From Methylobacterium sp. BTF04 (GTDB lineage Bacteria; Pseudomonadota; Alphaproteobacteria; Rhizobiales; Beijerinckiaceae), in NCBI RefSeq assembly GCF_010692745.1, contig NZ_JAAHTB010000015.1, forward strand, positions 1-64,000: a DNA stretch of 64,000 nt, in the 5' to 3' direction. The translations under genes and the position numbers were made by a program. The notes beneath the pieces were generated by a model, which searched no databases, was not told the DNA's origin, and saw nothing but the letters and a program-made list of their open reading frames with translations. This document shows, one piece after another, positions 53,734 to 62,852 of this stretch (the stretch's first letter is position 1; each line of letters begins with the position of its first letter).

Positions 53734-54144
53734 TTATGCAAAATGACCACCCGCCATTGCGGACCCAGCGAGGCTGATCCGCTTGGACGCATTGCGGGTT
53801 TCGTCACCCCAGGTTGGCCGGGCGCTGGTTTGCCGGGACTGGGCATGGATCGTCGCGCCCAGGTCGCCCGACATGGAGCGCATCGTGGTGGCATCGCAGG
53901 TCGCCGCAACCTGCAATCCCAGATCGCGCGTATGGCTCCGACCGTAGAGGAACGCGGCAAGTCGCGCCCGTGTCAGCGGCGGAATGTCGGCGATGAGGCT
54001 TGGAAGGATCTCGACGTGGGCGCGATAGATCTTGCCAAGCGTGTCGGCTGACACCGGGCAACCATCCGCGAAATCGTCGATGTCGAGAGAGCGCGCTTGA
54101 AACACGGAAGGTACCTGCTGCTTGTGTCTCTGTACTCTCGTCAC
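53734..54144 (-). CDS. Hypothetical protein
   Basis: A 136-residue soluble protein with a GTG start at 54144. The central part looks like a genuine folded domain, with FQARSLDIDDFADGCPVSAD, then IYRAHVEILPSLIADIPPLT and ARLAAFLYGRSHTRDLGLQ; the C-terminus is low-complexity. No family recognised. Its stop is ten bases before the DUF1236 start, so the two may be one transcript. The strand choice rests on the smooth helical pattern; confidence is moderate. Confidence 0.5.
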   Translation of the reverse strand: MTRVQRHKQQVPSVFQARSLDIDDFADGCPVSADTLGKIYRAHVEILPSLIADIPPLTRARLAAFLYGRSHTRDLGLQVAATCDATTMRSMSGDLGATIHAQSRQTSARPTWGDETRNASKRISLAGSAMAGGHFA

Positions 54145-54512
54145 GGCATGGTTAACGAATACTAACGGCCGAGCTTGGGTCAGGCTGCCTTATCGACGTC
54201 AGGGCGCGATGCCACACCGTTTCCTGGGCTCGATTGCACCGGCCCGTGCTGGGTTCGCGACCAAGGTGGCCTGGTCCTCGAAGCCGGCCCACGACGCACC
54301 GGATGCGGGCGATCGCGCCGATCTTCCTGCTGATCAATGTCATGACCGCGCTGTAACGAGCGGTTTGTGCTCCAGGGGCGCCCGGCCTTCGGCCTGATGG
54401 TGGTCGCGCTTCCGCATCTGCGCTTGCGCGATGCCGTCGTCCTCCTGCCCGAGCGCGCCATGCGCGCGTGCTTTGCTGAGACCTGGGCGGGGCTTGCCCC
54501 CTTTGGCCCTGT
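54145..54512. other. Gene-free stretch beyond autotransporter terminator
   Basis: No convincing gene on either strand. The frames are short, without family resemblance. It separates the hypothetical gene's start from the autotransporter's terminator. Confidence 0.4.
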
Positions 54513-54551
54513 CGCAAAAAGAAGAGGGCCGGCTCGCAGGCGAGCCGGCCC
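54513..54551 (-). terminator. Rho-independent terminator of the autotransporter gene
   Basis: On the minus strand GGGCCGGCTCGC (read from 54551) pairs perfectly with GCGAGCCGGCCC to 54526 around a two-base loop. It is followed by TCTTCTTTTTGCG. A 12-bp GC stem with a U-rich tail 23 bases after the autotransporter stop at 54575 is textbook for factor-independent termination. Confidence 0.88.
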
Positions 54552-54574
54552 CCCTATCGTCTCATCAACGCGGA

Positions 54575-57500
54575 TCAGAACGTGTAGCGCACTCCGCCGC
54601 GTACCGCCTGGATCGTGTCCGAGGAGGCGAGTTCCGCGTCGTAACCGAGGAAGCCGGAGAGGCCGGGGGCCAGTTCCGTGCTCACGCCGAGGCCGACGAG
54701 GGCCCGGTCGCGGGCGAGGCGGCGGCCGGAGATGGCGAACGGCACCGTCGGAACCAGGGTGAAGGACGCCCCGATGGTGCGGCTCACATCGGCGAAGTCG
54801 TGGACATAGGCCGCCTTGACCCAGAACGAGACCGGACGTCCGGCAAGAGCCGTCGTCGCCGTCTCCAAGCGGCCGCCCACGAGGGTGCGGGCCGAGAGGA
54901 AGTCCTTGGCGGCGATGGTGAGGCTGAGGGGGCCGGCGCTGCTCTCGCGCACTCCGTCCTGATCGAAGGTGTTCACCTGGAAGCCGACGAAGGGCGACAG
55001 CACCGTGGCGGGCGCCACGGCGAAGCGGTAGCCAAGCTCACCCGCCGAGATGAACTGGTCGCCGCTGACGTTGCCCTGCGCGCCGCCGGCCTGGATCTGC
55101 GGCAAGCCGAGGGAGCGGTTCACCCGGCCCTCCGTATGCGCGTAGCCGATGGTGGCGTTGGCGTAGAGGGCGCCGCTCGAGACACCACCGTAAATGCCGA
55201 TCTGAGCATTGTCCGTATGCGCCCGCTCACCGGTGCGGTTGAGGCTGACATCGACGGAGCCGTAGCCGGCCGCGATGCCCAGCACCGTGCCCACCTGCGG
55301 GTGGAAGTCGATGCCGGCGGCCATGCCGGCGACGGTCTCGGAGCGGCCGGCGGCGTTGGCGGTGGAATCGACTTTGCCGAACTGGCCGTAGCCGGTGGCC
55401 CAGAGGCCATAGCCGCGGCTGGTCTCGACGAACCGGGGGGCGGGCACCGGCGGGCGGTTCGGCATGTCGGCGGCGTAGACCGTGGGCGGCAGGACAAAGC
55501 CCGTCGGGCCGGCTTCCGTGCTTGCCGCATAGGCCCGCGACAGGAGCTGGCTGCCGAAGGCACGGCCAGAGCGCAGCTGCGGGTCGGCCAGCGACGCGTA
55601 GCCCTGGCCGGCGACCCGGTCGAGAGTGGCGGCGATGCCGGCATTGCTCTGGTTGTCGATGACGAGGAGCGCCTGCGGGTTGTTGGCGAGCGCCGCATCG
55701 AGGCCGCGGGCGACGCTGGCCTGATTGGCTGTCTGGGCCACGAGGCCAAAGCTCTGCTGCGCCAGGGTGACGTAGGCGTTGTTGGCATCGGTGGAGGCGG
55801 TCGGCCGAATCAGGAAGGGCAGCGTTCCGCTATCCGTCACGGTGGCGAAGTTGCCGCTCACGCCGCCGGCGGCCGTCAGCACGGTGTAGCGGGTGTTGGG
55901 CAGGTAGGTGCCCGCCGCCGCGATCAGAGTGGCGGTGCCGTCGAGGGTGGCGGTGCCGGTGGTGACGAGGCGAGCGGCCTGTCCATCAGCGGTGACGGCG
56001 CTCTGCAGCGTGCCGCTGGCCTGCTGGACGTAGTTGCCGGCCACGGTGAGCGCGCCGTAGGGCGCGGTGATCGAGCCCGGGGCGACGATGCCGGCGTTGG
56101 TCAGGGTGCCGGCGATGCGGCCGGTGCCGGCCAGCGTCCCTGCAGCGGCCACAGCCGTGTTGGCGTTGAGGGTGGAGTTTACCGTGAGGACGCCGCCCGC
56201 GACTGTGGCTCCGCCGGAGAAGTTCTGGGTCGAGCCCGCCGCCAATGTCCAGGCGCCATCGGATTCACGCAGGGTAGTGAAGCCGGTCACGTTGCTGGTG
56301 AGGGTGCCGGTGCCCGAGAGGTTCAGGGCATTGATGCCGAGGCCCGAGGCGGAGATGTTGCCACCGATGGTCGAACCCGTGCCGAGATTGACGGTGTTCC
56401 GGCTCGCGGCGACATCCGCGTACGTGATGTTGCCGGTGATCGCGCCGGTGTTGGTCAGGGTTTGATTGCCCATCCCGTACTGGATGTTGCCGACGATGCG
56501 ACCGGCATTGGTGGTGGTGCTGTTACGGCGGTTGGCCGTGGTGGCAACCTGCGGATCGGAATCGGTGAAGCGCACGTCGCCGGTGATCACGCCGGTCGCC
56601 GCGTTGTTGAGGAAGCCGTTGCCGGCGCCGTAGACGACGATGGCCTGGCCGCCCGCCGGGCCGGTGATCGTGCCGGCATTGTTGATGGTGTAGCTCTGCG
56701 CCCGGCCCTGGATGGCACGCACGCCGGTGCCGGTGCCGGAAATCGTGGCGCCGGCGCGGTTGGTGACGGTGAGAGCGGCGACATCGTCGTCAGAATCGAT
56801 GGCCGCCACGGCCGCCGTGCCGGTGCCGGTGCGGGTCGCCGAAATGGTGCCGGCGTTGGTGATCGTCATGGAGGCGATGTTCTCGCCGGCATAGACGCCG
56901 CGCGAAATGCCGATGCCGTTCTCGGTCACCGCGATGGTGCCGTTGTTCGTCACCGACACGTTGGCGAAGTCGGCGCCGGTGGAGTTCGTCAGCACGCCGT
57001 AGACGCGAGTGGCGGCAGTATTGGCGCGGCCCGCGGCACCGGTGCCCGTGAGGGTTCCGTTGTTGACGAGGCTGGTATTGGAGCCCGACAGGTTCACGGT
57101 CTTGTTGGTGAGGGTGTTGTTCACGGTGAGCTGCGCGCCCGAGCCCGTCACCTGGATCAGGCCGCCAACGTTCTGGGTCGAGCCGGCGCCCAGGGTCAGG
57201 TTTCCACCCGCCACCGTGAGGTTGCCCGAAAGGGTCTGAACGGAGCCGCTGGCGGTGGTCCAGGCGCTGCCGGTGCCGGTCTGGTTCAGGCTGGTGAAGC
57301 CCGCAACCGTGCCGGTGAGGGTGCCGGTGCCCGTGAGGTTGAGCGTATTCGTGCCGAGCCCTCGCGCGGTGATGTTGCCGCCGATGCTGGAGCCGGTGCC
57401 GAGGGTGACCGTATTCACCGTGGCGGCAACGTCGAGGAACGACAAGCCGCCGGAGATGCGGCCGATGTTGGTCACCGTCTGGTTGCCGCCGCCGAACGCG

Positions 57501-58501
57501 ACGTTGCCGTTGATGGCGCCGGCATTGGTGAGGGTGCCGGTGCGGCGCAGGTTGACCACCGTCGTGGCGGTCTGGAGATCCTGGTCGAAATTGCGCACGT
57601 CGCCGTTGATTACACCCGTCGCGGTGTTGGTGATGACGGTGTTGTAGGCGCGCACCGTGGTGGCATCGCCCGCCGTGCCGGCATTCAACGCGAAGGTGGC
57701 GACGGCGGCTTCACCGGCGGTGGTGTTGGTGATGGTGCCGCTGTTGTTGATCTCGTACTGCGCGGCGCGGCCGGAGATCGCGCGGGTGTTGACCCCCGTG
57801 GCGGTGATCCGGCCGGCGGCGGCATTGTTGATCACGAGGCGGTCGGTGTCGTCGTCGGAATCGACGCCCGCGACCACGGCGGTCGAGGCCGTGGCGGAGG
57901 TGCCGCGGGTGGCCGAGATCAGGCCGGTGTTGTTGATCGTGAACAGCGTGGTGTTCTCGCCGGAATAGATGCCCCGCGCGATGCCGTTACCGTTCTGCGT
58001 CACCGCGATGGTGCCGGAATTGGTGACGGTGGTGCTTTCGTATTGCGAGCCGCCCGGCGCGCTCGAATAGGCGCCGTAGATCCGCGTAGTGGTGTTGCCG
58101 GCGGGCGCCGTTAGCGTGATCGTGCCGGTGTTGTTCAGGGTCGACCGGTCACCCGCGAGGTTCACGCCGAAATTGTCACGGTTCAGCGGCGCGGTGTTGC
58201 TGATGGTGCCGGCGTTGTTGACGACGCTCGTGCCGTTCACCCGCACGTTGGTGAAGCTCGGGTTCGTGCCGGCGCTCGTCTGCTGCGAACCGATGGTGGC
58301 GCCCGGCTGGATGTTGACCGTCAGGCCGGTGACAGCGGCCGGGGCAATGAAGCCGGTCGGCTGCGTATCGGTGCAGGTGACGGTCTGCCCGCTCGCAGGT
58401 GACACCGGCTGGCACGCCGCCGATGCTTCGGCGATCAACATGCTCCACACCGGAACACTTACCATGAGTGAACGCCGCAGCACCCGACCTTGCATCGACA
58501 T
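54575..58501 (-). CDS. Type Va autotransporter with duplicated passenger
   Basis: A 1308-residue surface protein. Residues 1-29 are a signal peptide (RVLRRSLMVSVPVWSMLIAE, cleavage near ASA-AC). A long passenger (about 30-900) of beta-helix type follows, with repeating NNAGTI, NNTGTI and TLTNAGAI turns. The autotransporter barrel (about 1025-1308) ends in the outer-membrane signature phenylalanine (RGGVRYTF). SGTLPFLIRPTAS to about 1000 is the linker helix region. The passenger consists of two long homologous copies. No RGD or protease triad is recognised. ATG 58501 is chosen over 58561 because it starts the signal peptide. Adhesion or biofilm function is likely from the class but unproven. 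Confidence 0.92.
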   Translation of the reverse strand: MSMQGRVLRRSLMVSVPVWSMLIAEASAACQPVSPASGQTVTCTDTQPTGFIAPAAVTGLTVNIQPGATIGSQQTSAGTNPSFTNVRVNGTSVVNNAGTISNTAPLNRDNFGVNLAGDRSTLNNTGTITLTAPAGNTTTRIYGAYSSAPGGSQYESTTVTNSGTIAVTQNGNGIARGIYSGENTTLFTINNTGLISATRGTSATASTAVVAGVDSDDDTDRLVINNAAAGRITATGVNTRAISGRAAQYEINNSGTITNTTAGEAAVATFALNAGTAGDATTVRAYNTVITNTATGVINGDVRNFDQDLQTATTVVNLRRTGTLTNAGAINGNVAFGGGNQTVTNIGRISGGLSFLDVAATVNTVTLGTGSSIGGNITARGLGTNTLNLTGTGTLTGTVAGFTSLNQTGTGSAWTTASGSVQTLSGNLTVAGGNLTLGAGSTQNVGGLIQVTGSGAQLTVNNTLTNKTVNLSGSNTSLVNNGTLTGTGAAGRANTAATRVYGVLTNSTGADFANVSVTNNGTIAVTENGIGISRGVYAGENIASMTITNAGTISATRTGTGTAAVAAIDSDDDVAALTVTNRAGATISGTGTGVRAIQGRAQSYTINNAGTITGPAGGQAIVVYGAGNGFLNNAATGVITGDVRFTDSDPQVATTANRRNSTTTNAGRIVGNIQYGMGNQTLTNTGAITGNITYADVAASRNTVNLGTGSTIGGNISASGLGINALNLSGTGTLTSNVTGFTTLRESDGAWTLAAGSTQNFSGGATVAGGVLTVNSTLNANTAVAAAGTLAGTGRIAGTLTNAGIVAPGSITAPYGALTVAGNYVQQASGTLQSAVTADGQAARLVTTGTATLDGTATLIAAAGTYLPNTRYTVLTAAGGVSGNFATVTDSGTLPFLIRPTASTDANNAYVTLAQQSFGLVAQTANQASVARGLDAALANNPQALLVIDNQSNAGIAATLDRVAGQGYASLADPQLRSGRAFGSQLLSRAYAASTEAGPTGFVLPPTVYAADMPNRPPVPAPRFVETSRGYGLWATGYGQFGKVDSTANAAGRSETVAGMAAGIDFHPQVGTVLGIAAGYGSVDVSLNRTGERAHTDNAQIGIYGGVSSGALYANATIGYAHTEGRVNRSLGLPQIQAGGAQGNVSGDQFISAGELGYRFAVAPATVLSPFVGFQVNTFDQDGVRESSAGPLSLTIAAKDFLSARTLVGGRLETATTALAGRPVSFWVKAAYVHDFADVSRTIGASFTLVPTVPFAISGRRLARDRALVGLGVSTELAPGLSGFLGYDAELASSDTIQAVRGGVRYTF
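56192..58144 (-). repeat. Two homologous halves in autotransporter passenger
   Basis: Residues about 120-430 and 478-770 align throughout. Matching pairs are VTNSGTIAVTQNGNGIARGI with VTNNGTIAVTENGIGISRGV, and SDDDTDRLVINNAAAG with SDDDVAALTVTNRAGA. NTVTLGTGSSIGGNITARGL also matches NTVNLGTGSTIGGNISASGL. The offset falls from 358 to 339 residues along the alignment, so small indels followed the duplication. Confidence 0.85.
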
Positions 58502-59027
58502 CGCGTCTCCCCAAATTTTTCTATTATCAATTGGTCGAATGCTCGCGCCCACAGCGAACAATGAGGACGATTAAGGTGTGCACGATCGGAGTCAAAAGTT
58601 AGTTCGCTATTCGATGGCAAACTTCCTGCTTCCGACGCTCGACGATGTAAAATAATCACACATTTATCAGATAATAGGCAATTTAGGCGAACTATAACGG
58701 GCAATCAGGCAGCGATTTCATTTAAATCAGGCAACTAAAATGGGATGAACTGGCAATCGCCGTCCCGGACGCGTTGCGGGCTCAGTCGCGCTCCGCTCAG
58801 GCTGCTCGGGTGTGTTGGAGCCGAGGGGCGCGGGGACACGCCGCCGGCTGGGTAGCCTTCGGTGTCGGCGAACAGGTCGCGGCGCGCTTCGTCAGGTTAA
58901 GCCCATCGCCTCTGGTGGCCCGGTTCCCTCGGTCGGATTCCGGCGGCCCACTCCGCCGAACTTCAGCGGCAATCCCGAATGCCGTCACTCGCGATTTGGC
59001 TATTCCGCCGTCGCGGAACCGCTCGCA
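58502..59027. other. AT-rich upstream region of autotransporter, then featureless DNA
   Basis: From 58502 to about 58750 the DNA is AT-rich and should hold the autotransporter promoter. GGCAA-type words recur on the plus strand, including AATCAGGCA twice (around 58708 and 58726). From 58760 to 59027 it is GC-rich with no supported gene. Confidence 0.4.
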
Positions 59028-60284
59028 TCAGCGATCAGAATCATGCACCAGCATCTCGATGAAGCGCGCCGCCGCGAGGGCCCTGGCATCGTCGCCGAGG
59101 CGGGCGATCGTCTGCACGCCGAGCGGCAGCCCGATCGCGGTGCGTCCCACCGGCACGGTCACGCAGGGGACACCGAGGAGCGTCCAGAGCCGGTTGAAGC
59201 GGGAATCGCCTGTGCTGGCATAGCCTTCCGGCGCCGGGCCGGGTGCCGAGAGCGTCAGGATCACATCGACGTCGTGCTCCGCGAACAGGTCGGGCAGCTG
59301 GCGCCTCGCGCGGTGCGCCACCTTCATCGACGCGTCGTAGGCGGCAGCGCTGATCTTCTGCGCCGCGTCGAGATGCGCGCCGAGGAGGGGCCCGAGATCG
59401 ACGCGATGCGTGGCGTATTCCCAATCCAGCGCCTGAGCCGCCTCGAAATCCTGGATCGTGCCGTGAAGCCCGAAGGCCTCGGCGAAGACGGCCGGTAGGG
59501 TGATGTCGCGCAGGCGCGCGCCAGCGGCTTCGGCGCTCGTGCGCACGCGCAGGAGCGCCTCCAGCGCTTCAGGCTCTGCGGGCGTGCAGAAATCCTGCAG
59601 GACGATGCCGATGCGCGGCAGGCCTGGATCGCTCGCGGGAAGGTCGAGGCCCGGTCGTCCCGTCATCAGCGCAAGGGCATGCGCGGCGTCCGCGACGCCC
59701 GCCGTGAACAGGCCCAGCGTATCGAGCGTCCAGGAGGAGCACTTCATGCCCACCGTCGGCAGCAGGCCGAAGGAGGGCTTCAGTCCCACCACCCCGCAAT
59801 AGGCGGCCGGCCGGATGATCGAGCCTCCGGTCTGGGTACCGAGAGCCAGGGGGAGCATTCCCGCCGCGACAGCGGCAGCGGAACCGGCGGACGAGCCGCC
59901 GGGCGTATGGCCGCGATGATGCGGATTGCGCGTCTTGGTCGGGTCGAGGAAGGCGAAGGACGTGGTGGTGGTCTTGGCCAGCGGAACCGCACCGAGCCGC
60001 CTCAGGCGGGTCACGGCGGCCGCATCGGCGCGCGGGCGCCAGCCTGCATAGATCGGAGACCCCATCTGCGTCGGCAGGTCGGCGGTATCGAGGATGTCCT
60101 TCACCCCGACGGCGATCCCCGCGAGCGGGCCGCGTTCCGGCACGACAGGGTTAGTCTGGCAGCTGACCAGGGCCTGGATGTCCGGCTCGCGCTCGGCGAT
60201 CGCCGCCTCGGACAGGGCGATGGCCGCGCGCGGCGTGAGGGTTCCGGCCTCGATGCGGGTACGCAGCGACAGGAGCGATTGCAT
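59028..60284 (-). CDS. Amidase signature enzyme, malonamidase E2-like
   Basis: A 418-residue cytoplasmic hydrolase splitting amide bonds by a Ser-cisSer-Lys triad. K62 (IAVGVKDILD), cis-Ser S131 (HTPGGSSAGSAAA) and nucleophile S155 (GTQTGGSIIRPA) sit at the same numbers as those I recall for malonamidase E2 of Bradyrhizobium, which is of similar length. Family segments GVVGLKPSFG and GPAPEGYASTGDSRFNRLW also fit. ATG 60284 (MQSLLSLRTR) is chosen over an upstream frame. It is the last gene of a set with a second amidase and an ABC importer, suggesting breakdown of an imported amide. The true substrate is unknown. Confidence 0.9.
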   Translation of the reverse strand: MQSLLSLRTRIEAGTLTPRAAIALSEAAIAEREPDIQALVSCQTNPVVPERGPLAGIAVGVKDILDTADLPTQMGSPIYAGWRPRADAAAVTRLRRLGAVPLAKTTTTSFAFLDPTKTRNPHHRGHTPGGSSAGSAAAVAAGMLPLALGTQTGGSIIRPAAYCGVVGLKPSFGLLPTVGMKCSSWTLDTLGLFTAGVADAAHALALMTGRPGLDLPASDPGLPRIGIVLQDFCTPAEPEALEALLRVRTSAEAAGARLRDITLPAVFAEAFGLHGTIQDFEAAQALDWEYATHRVDLGPLLGAHLDAAQKISAAAYDASMKVAHRARRQLPDLFAEHDVDVILTLSAPGPAPEGYASTGDSRFNRLWTLLGVPCVTVPVGRTAIGLPLGVQTIARLGDDARALAAARFIEMLVHDSDR

Positions 60285-60379
60285 GTGACAGCTGTCCGAT
60301 GACCGGGGTTTCAGAAGGCGAGAGCGGGCACGGGAAGCCGTGAAAGCGGCGCCCGCTTGCAACGCGATCGGGCGCCGCT

Positions 60380-61684
60380 TCAGGCGGCGGGGAAGGCGAT
60401 CGGTCGAGACAGGACCCTCTCACACCAGCGTGCAGTGCCCAGCAGCGCGAGATCGTTTCGGTAGGTGCCGACGAGCTGGAGCCCGAGGGGAAGTCCAGCG
60501 CTCTCGCCGGCCGGAAGCGCGAGGGCCGGGACGCCGAGGCAGGTCCAGGGCACGCAGAAGCCGGGGTCACCGGTGGAGGCCAACCCTTCCGGCGCCGGGC
60601 CGGATGCGGGCAGGGTCAGGATCGCGTCGTAGCCTTGAAGCACGGTGCCGAGGTCCGCCCGCAGATCGGCCTGTCGCCGGAGCGCTTCCGCGTAGGCGAC
60701 GGCTGGGATCTGCGCCCCCTCCGCCACCAGATCCTTGAGCGGTTGGCTCGTCCGGTCGGGAAAGCGCTGCACCAGCGTCCCGAAGCCCGCGCTCGCCTCG
60801 ACGGCCAGGATGGTACGCGCATCCTGCCACAGGACGTCATAAGCGGCCGGAAGCACGAGATCGGAGACATGGCCGCCGGCGCTGCGCATCATCGCGGCCG
60901 CTGCCTCGAGCAGCGCACGCGGCTCGGGCTCTGCCCGGTCCCAGAGGGCGGTTCGCACGAGGGCCAGGCGCGGCGCGGCGCGGGGTACCAGTCCGGTATC
61001 GTGGTCGAGGGGAAAGCCCGGGAGCGGACGACCATGCCGATCCGCATCGTCGCGTCCGATCAGCCGCGCCAAGGCGAACGCAACGTCCGTCACCGAGCGG
61101 GTGAACAGGCCGAGATGGTCGAGGGAGGGGGCCAACGGGTGCACGCCGATCCGCGGGATCGCGCCGTAGCTCGGCTTGAAGCCGACGACGCCGCAATAGG
61201 CGGCCGGCCGGATCACCGATCCGAAGGTCTGGGTGCCGAGGGCCAGAGGAACAATCCCGGCGGCGACGGCGGCGGCCGATCCGCTGGACGAGCCGCCCGG
61301 CGTGTGCCCGCGCTTCCAGGGATTGTGCGTCGGTCCAGGGTGGCGCCAGGCGAACTCGGTGGAGACCGTCTTGCCGATGACCGAGGCCCCGAGGGCCTTC
61401 AGGCGGCCGACGATCCAGGCATCCGCGGCCGGCACGTGGTCGGCGTAGATGGCCGAGCCGTTCGTCGTCGGCATGTCGGCCGTGGCGATGATGTCTTTCA
61501 CCCCGACGGGAAGACCGGCCCACGGACCGTCGCCCACCGCGAGGTCGGTCGCGAGATAGGTGAAGGCGGCGAGATCACGCTGCGCGAGGGCGGCGGCTTG
61601 GCAGGCGGCGAGGTAGTCGGCGGGCGTCGCCTGTCCATCGCGAAACGCCGTCAGGGCGTCGACGAGGCCGAGATGATTGAGCAT
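60380..61684 (-). CDS. Amidase signature enzyme (second paralogue)
   Basis: A 434-residue hydrolase of the same family as the next gene: K63 (LPVGVKDIIA), cis-Ser S132 (GHTPGGSSSGSAAAVA), nucleophile S156 (GTQTFGSVIRP). The Phe in GTQTF replaces the usual Gly before GS, which may shape specificity. C-terminal part TLPASGPAPEGLASTGDPGF matches the neighbour. ATG 61684 (MLNHLGLVDAL) is chosen by alignment. It lies 66 bases after the binding-protein gene and 95 before the other amidase, so all three are likely one transcript. Two different amidases suggest two successive or alternative amide substrates. Confidence 0.9.
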   Translation of the reverse strand: MLNHLGLVDALTAFRDGQATPADYLAACQAAALAQRDLAAFTYLATDLAVGDGPWAGLPVGVKDIIATADMPTTNGSAIYADHVPAADAWIVGRLKALGASVIGKTVSTEFAWRHPGPTHNPWKRGHTPGGSSSGSAAAVAAGIVPLALGTQTFGSVIRPAAYCGVVGFKPSYGAIPRIGVHPLAPSLDHLGLFTRSVTDVAFALARLIGRDDADRHGRPLPGFPLDHDTGLVPRAAPRLALVRTALWDRAEPEPRALLEAAAAMMRSAGGHVSDLVLPAAYDVLWQDARTILAVEASAGFGTLVQRFPDRTSQPLKDLVAEGAQIPAVAYAEALRRQADLRADLGTVLQGYDAILTLPASGPAPEGLASTGDPGFCVPWTCLGVPALALPAGESAGLPLGLQLVGTYRNDLALLGTARWCERVLSRPIAFPAA

Positions 61685-61750
61685 CGAGGAGTCCGTTGTC
61701 TTTCGCACGTGAAAGCCGCGCCGGTGAGGCACGGCTTTCGGTCGTTGAGC

Positions 61751-62728
61751 TCAATTCGCCATGAGGCTCTTCTCGATGAAGTCGCGGCGCACGAAGGTGG
61801 CATAGTCGGGCAGTGCCGGGAGATTGCCGAGGGCCACCTGCGTCTCCATCCCGGTCTTCAGGGCTTCGGCCGTGATGTCGACGCTGTCCGGATAGACCTT
61901 CTCGCGCATCATGCGCTTGACTGCGGCCTCGACCACGGCGGGGTCGAGGTTGGGGAACTGCTTCTTGGCGATGGCGATGGTCTTGTCCGGCTCGGCATGC
62001 ATGAAGCGGATCGCCTTCTCCAACCCGGTGACGACCTTCTGGGTGACGGCCGGATCGACGTCCTTGCGGGCGCTCACGGCCGAGAACGCATAGGGGCCGT
62101 AGCGCTCGGGAAAGCTCAGCACGACCTTCATGCCCTTGGCCACCACCTGATCGAGACCGGGCTCGTACATCACCGCAATCTTGGCCTGCCCGGCGAGGAG
62201 CGGACCCGGCTCGGAGCCGAGCTGGACCTGGGTCATCTCCACGTCGTCGGGCTTGAGGCCGTTCTCCTTGAGGAGCTTCAGGAACAGGGAAGTACTCGTC
62301 GTCGGCATCAGCCCGGTGACGATCTTCTGACCCTTCAAATCCTTCACGTCGTTGAAGATCACGTCGGGGGTGGTGGCGATCCAGACCGCGGCTCCATTGA
62401 CCACGTTGGCCACGACATTGACGGGCGCGCCTTTGGAAGCGGCGATGGCGGTCCATTCGGGGCCGTGGATCGAGTATTGCGCGCTTTTCGAAATGACGGC
62501 CGAGAGGGCCACAGCGGGGGCGCCCGCCGTCTCCTTCGTCACCTCGACGCCCTCGCCCGCGAAGAACCCGCCATCCATGGCGACGTAGAAAGGCAGATAG
62601 AGCATCGACTGGAAGGCCTGCGAGATCGTGACCTTGTCGGCGGCGCGGGCCGGCAGCGCCGCGAGGCCGGCGAGCCCCAAGGTTGCTGCCAGGGAGGTCG
62701 AGAGACGCAGACGCTTGAGACGGATCAT
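61751..62728 (-). CDS. ABC transporter substrate-binding protein, NitT/TauT (SsuA) type
   Basis: A 325-residue periplasmic binding protein. Signal peptide residues 1-29 (LSTSLAATLGLAGLAALPAR, cleavage after ARA). The mature protein starts ADKVTISQAFQSMLYLPFYV, typical of NMT1/SsuA/THI5-like proteins that bind sulfonates, nitrate, taurine, riboflavin or thiamine precursors. Characteristic parts are AMDGGFFAGEGVEVTKETAG and LAGQAKIAVMYEPGLDQVV. ATG 62728 (MIRLKRLRLST) follows GGAGG-like sequence (AAGGGCCTCACGG). It is preceded by the permease gene with 124 bases between. Confidence 0.92.
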   Translation of the reverse strand: MIRLKRLRLSTSLAATLGLAGLAALPARAADKVTISQAFQSMLYLPFYVAMDGGFFAGEGVEVTKETAGAPAVALSAVISKSAQYSIHGPEWTAIAASKGAPVNVVANVVNGAAVWIATTPDVIFNDVKDLKGQKIVTGLMPTTSTSLFLKLLKENGLKPDDVEMTQVQLGSEPGPLLAGQAKIAVMYEPGLDQVVAKGMKVVLSFPERYGPYAFSAVSARKDVDPAVTQKVVTGLEKAIRFMHAEPDKTIAIAKKQFPNLDPAVVEAAVKRMMREKVYPDSVDITAEALKTGMETQVALGNLPALPDYATFVRRDFIEKSLMAN

Positions 62729-62852
62729 CCGTGAGGCCCTTCTTGGAGGAAATTGTTCGGCAAGCAAGTGCTCGGGAAACAGGTGTCGCAGCGTCGTGCG
62801 CAAGAGGTCGCCGAGGTTGGCGGACCGATGAGCGCAGAAGGCGGGTCGGGGA

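Noticed and set aside
54431-58114. A 1227-codon open frame on the plus strand opposite the autotransporter
   Set aside because: It mirrors the repetitive Thr/Asn/Gly codons of the autotransporter, has no family resemblance, and the minus-strand protein has a signal peptide, barrel and terminator. It is a GC-bias shadow.
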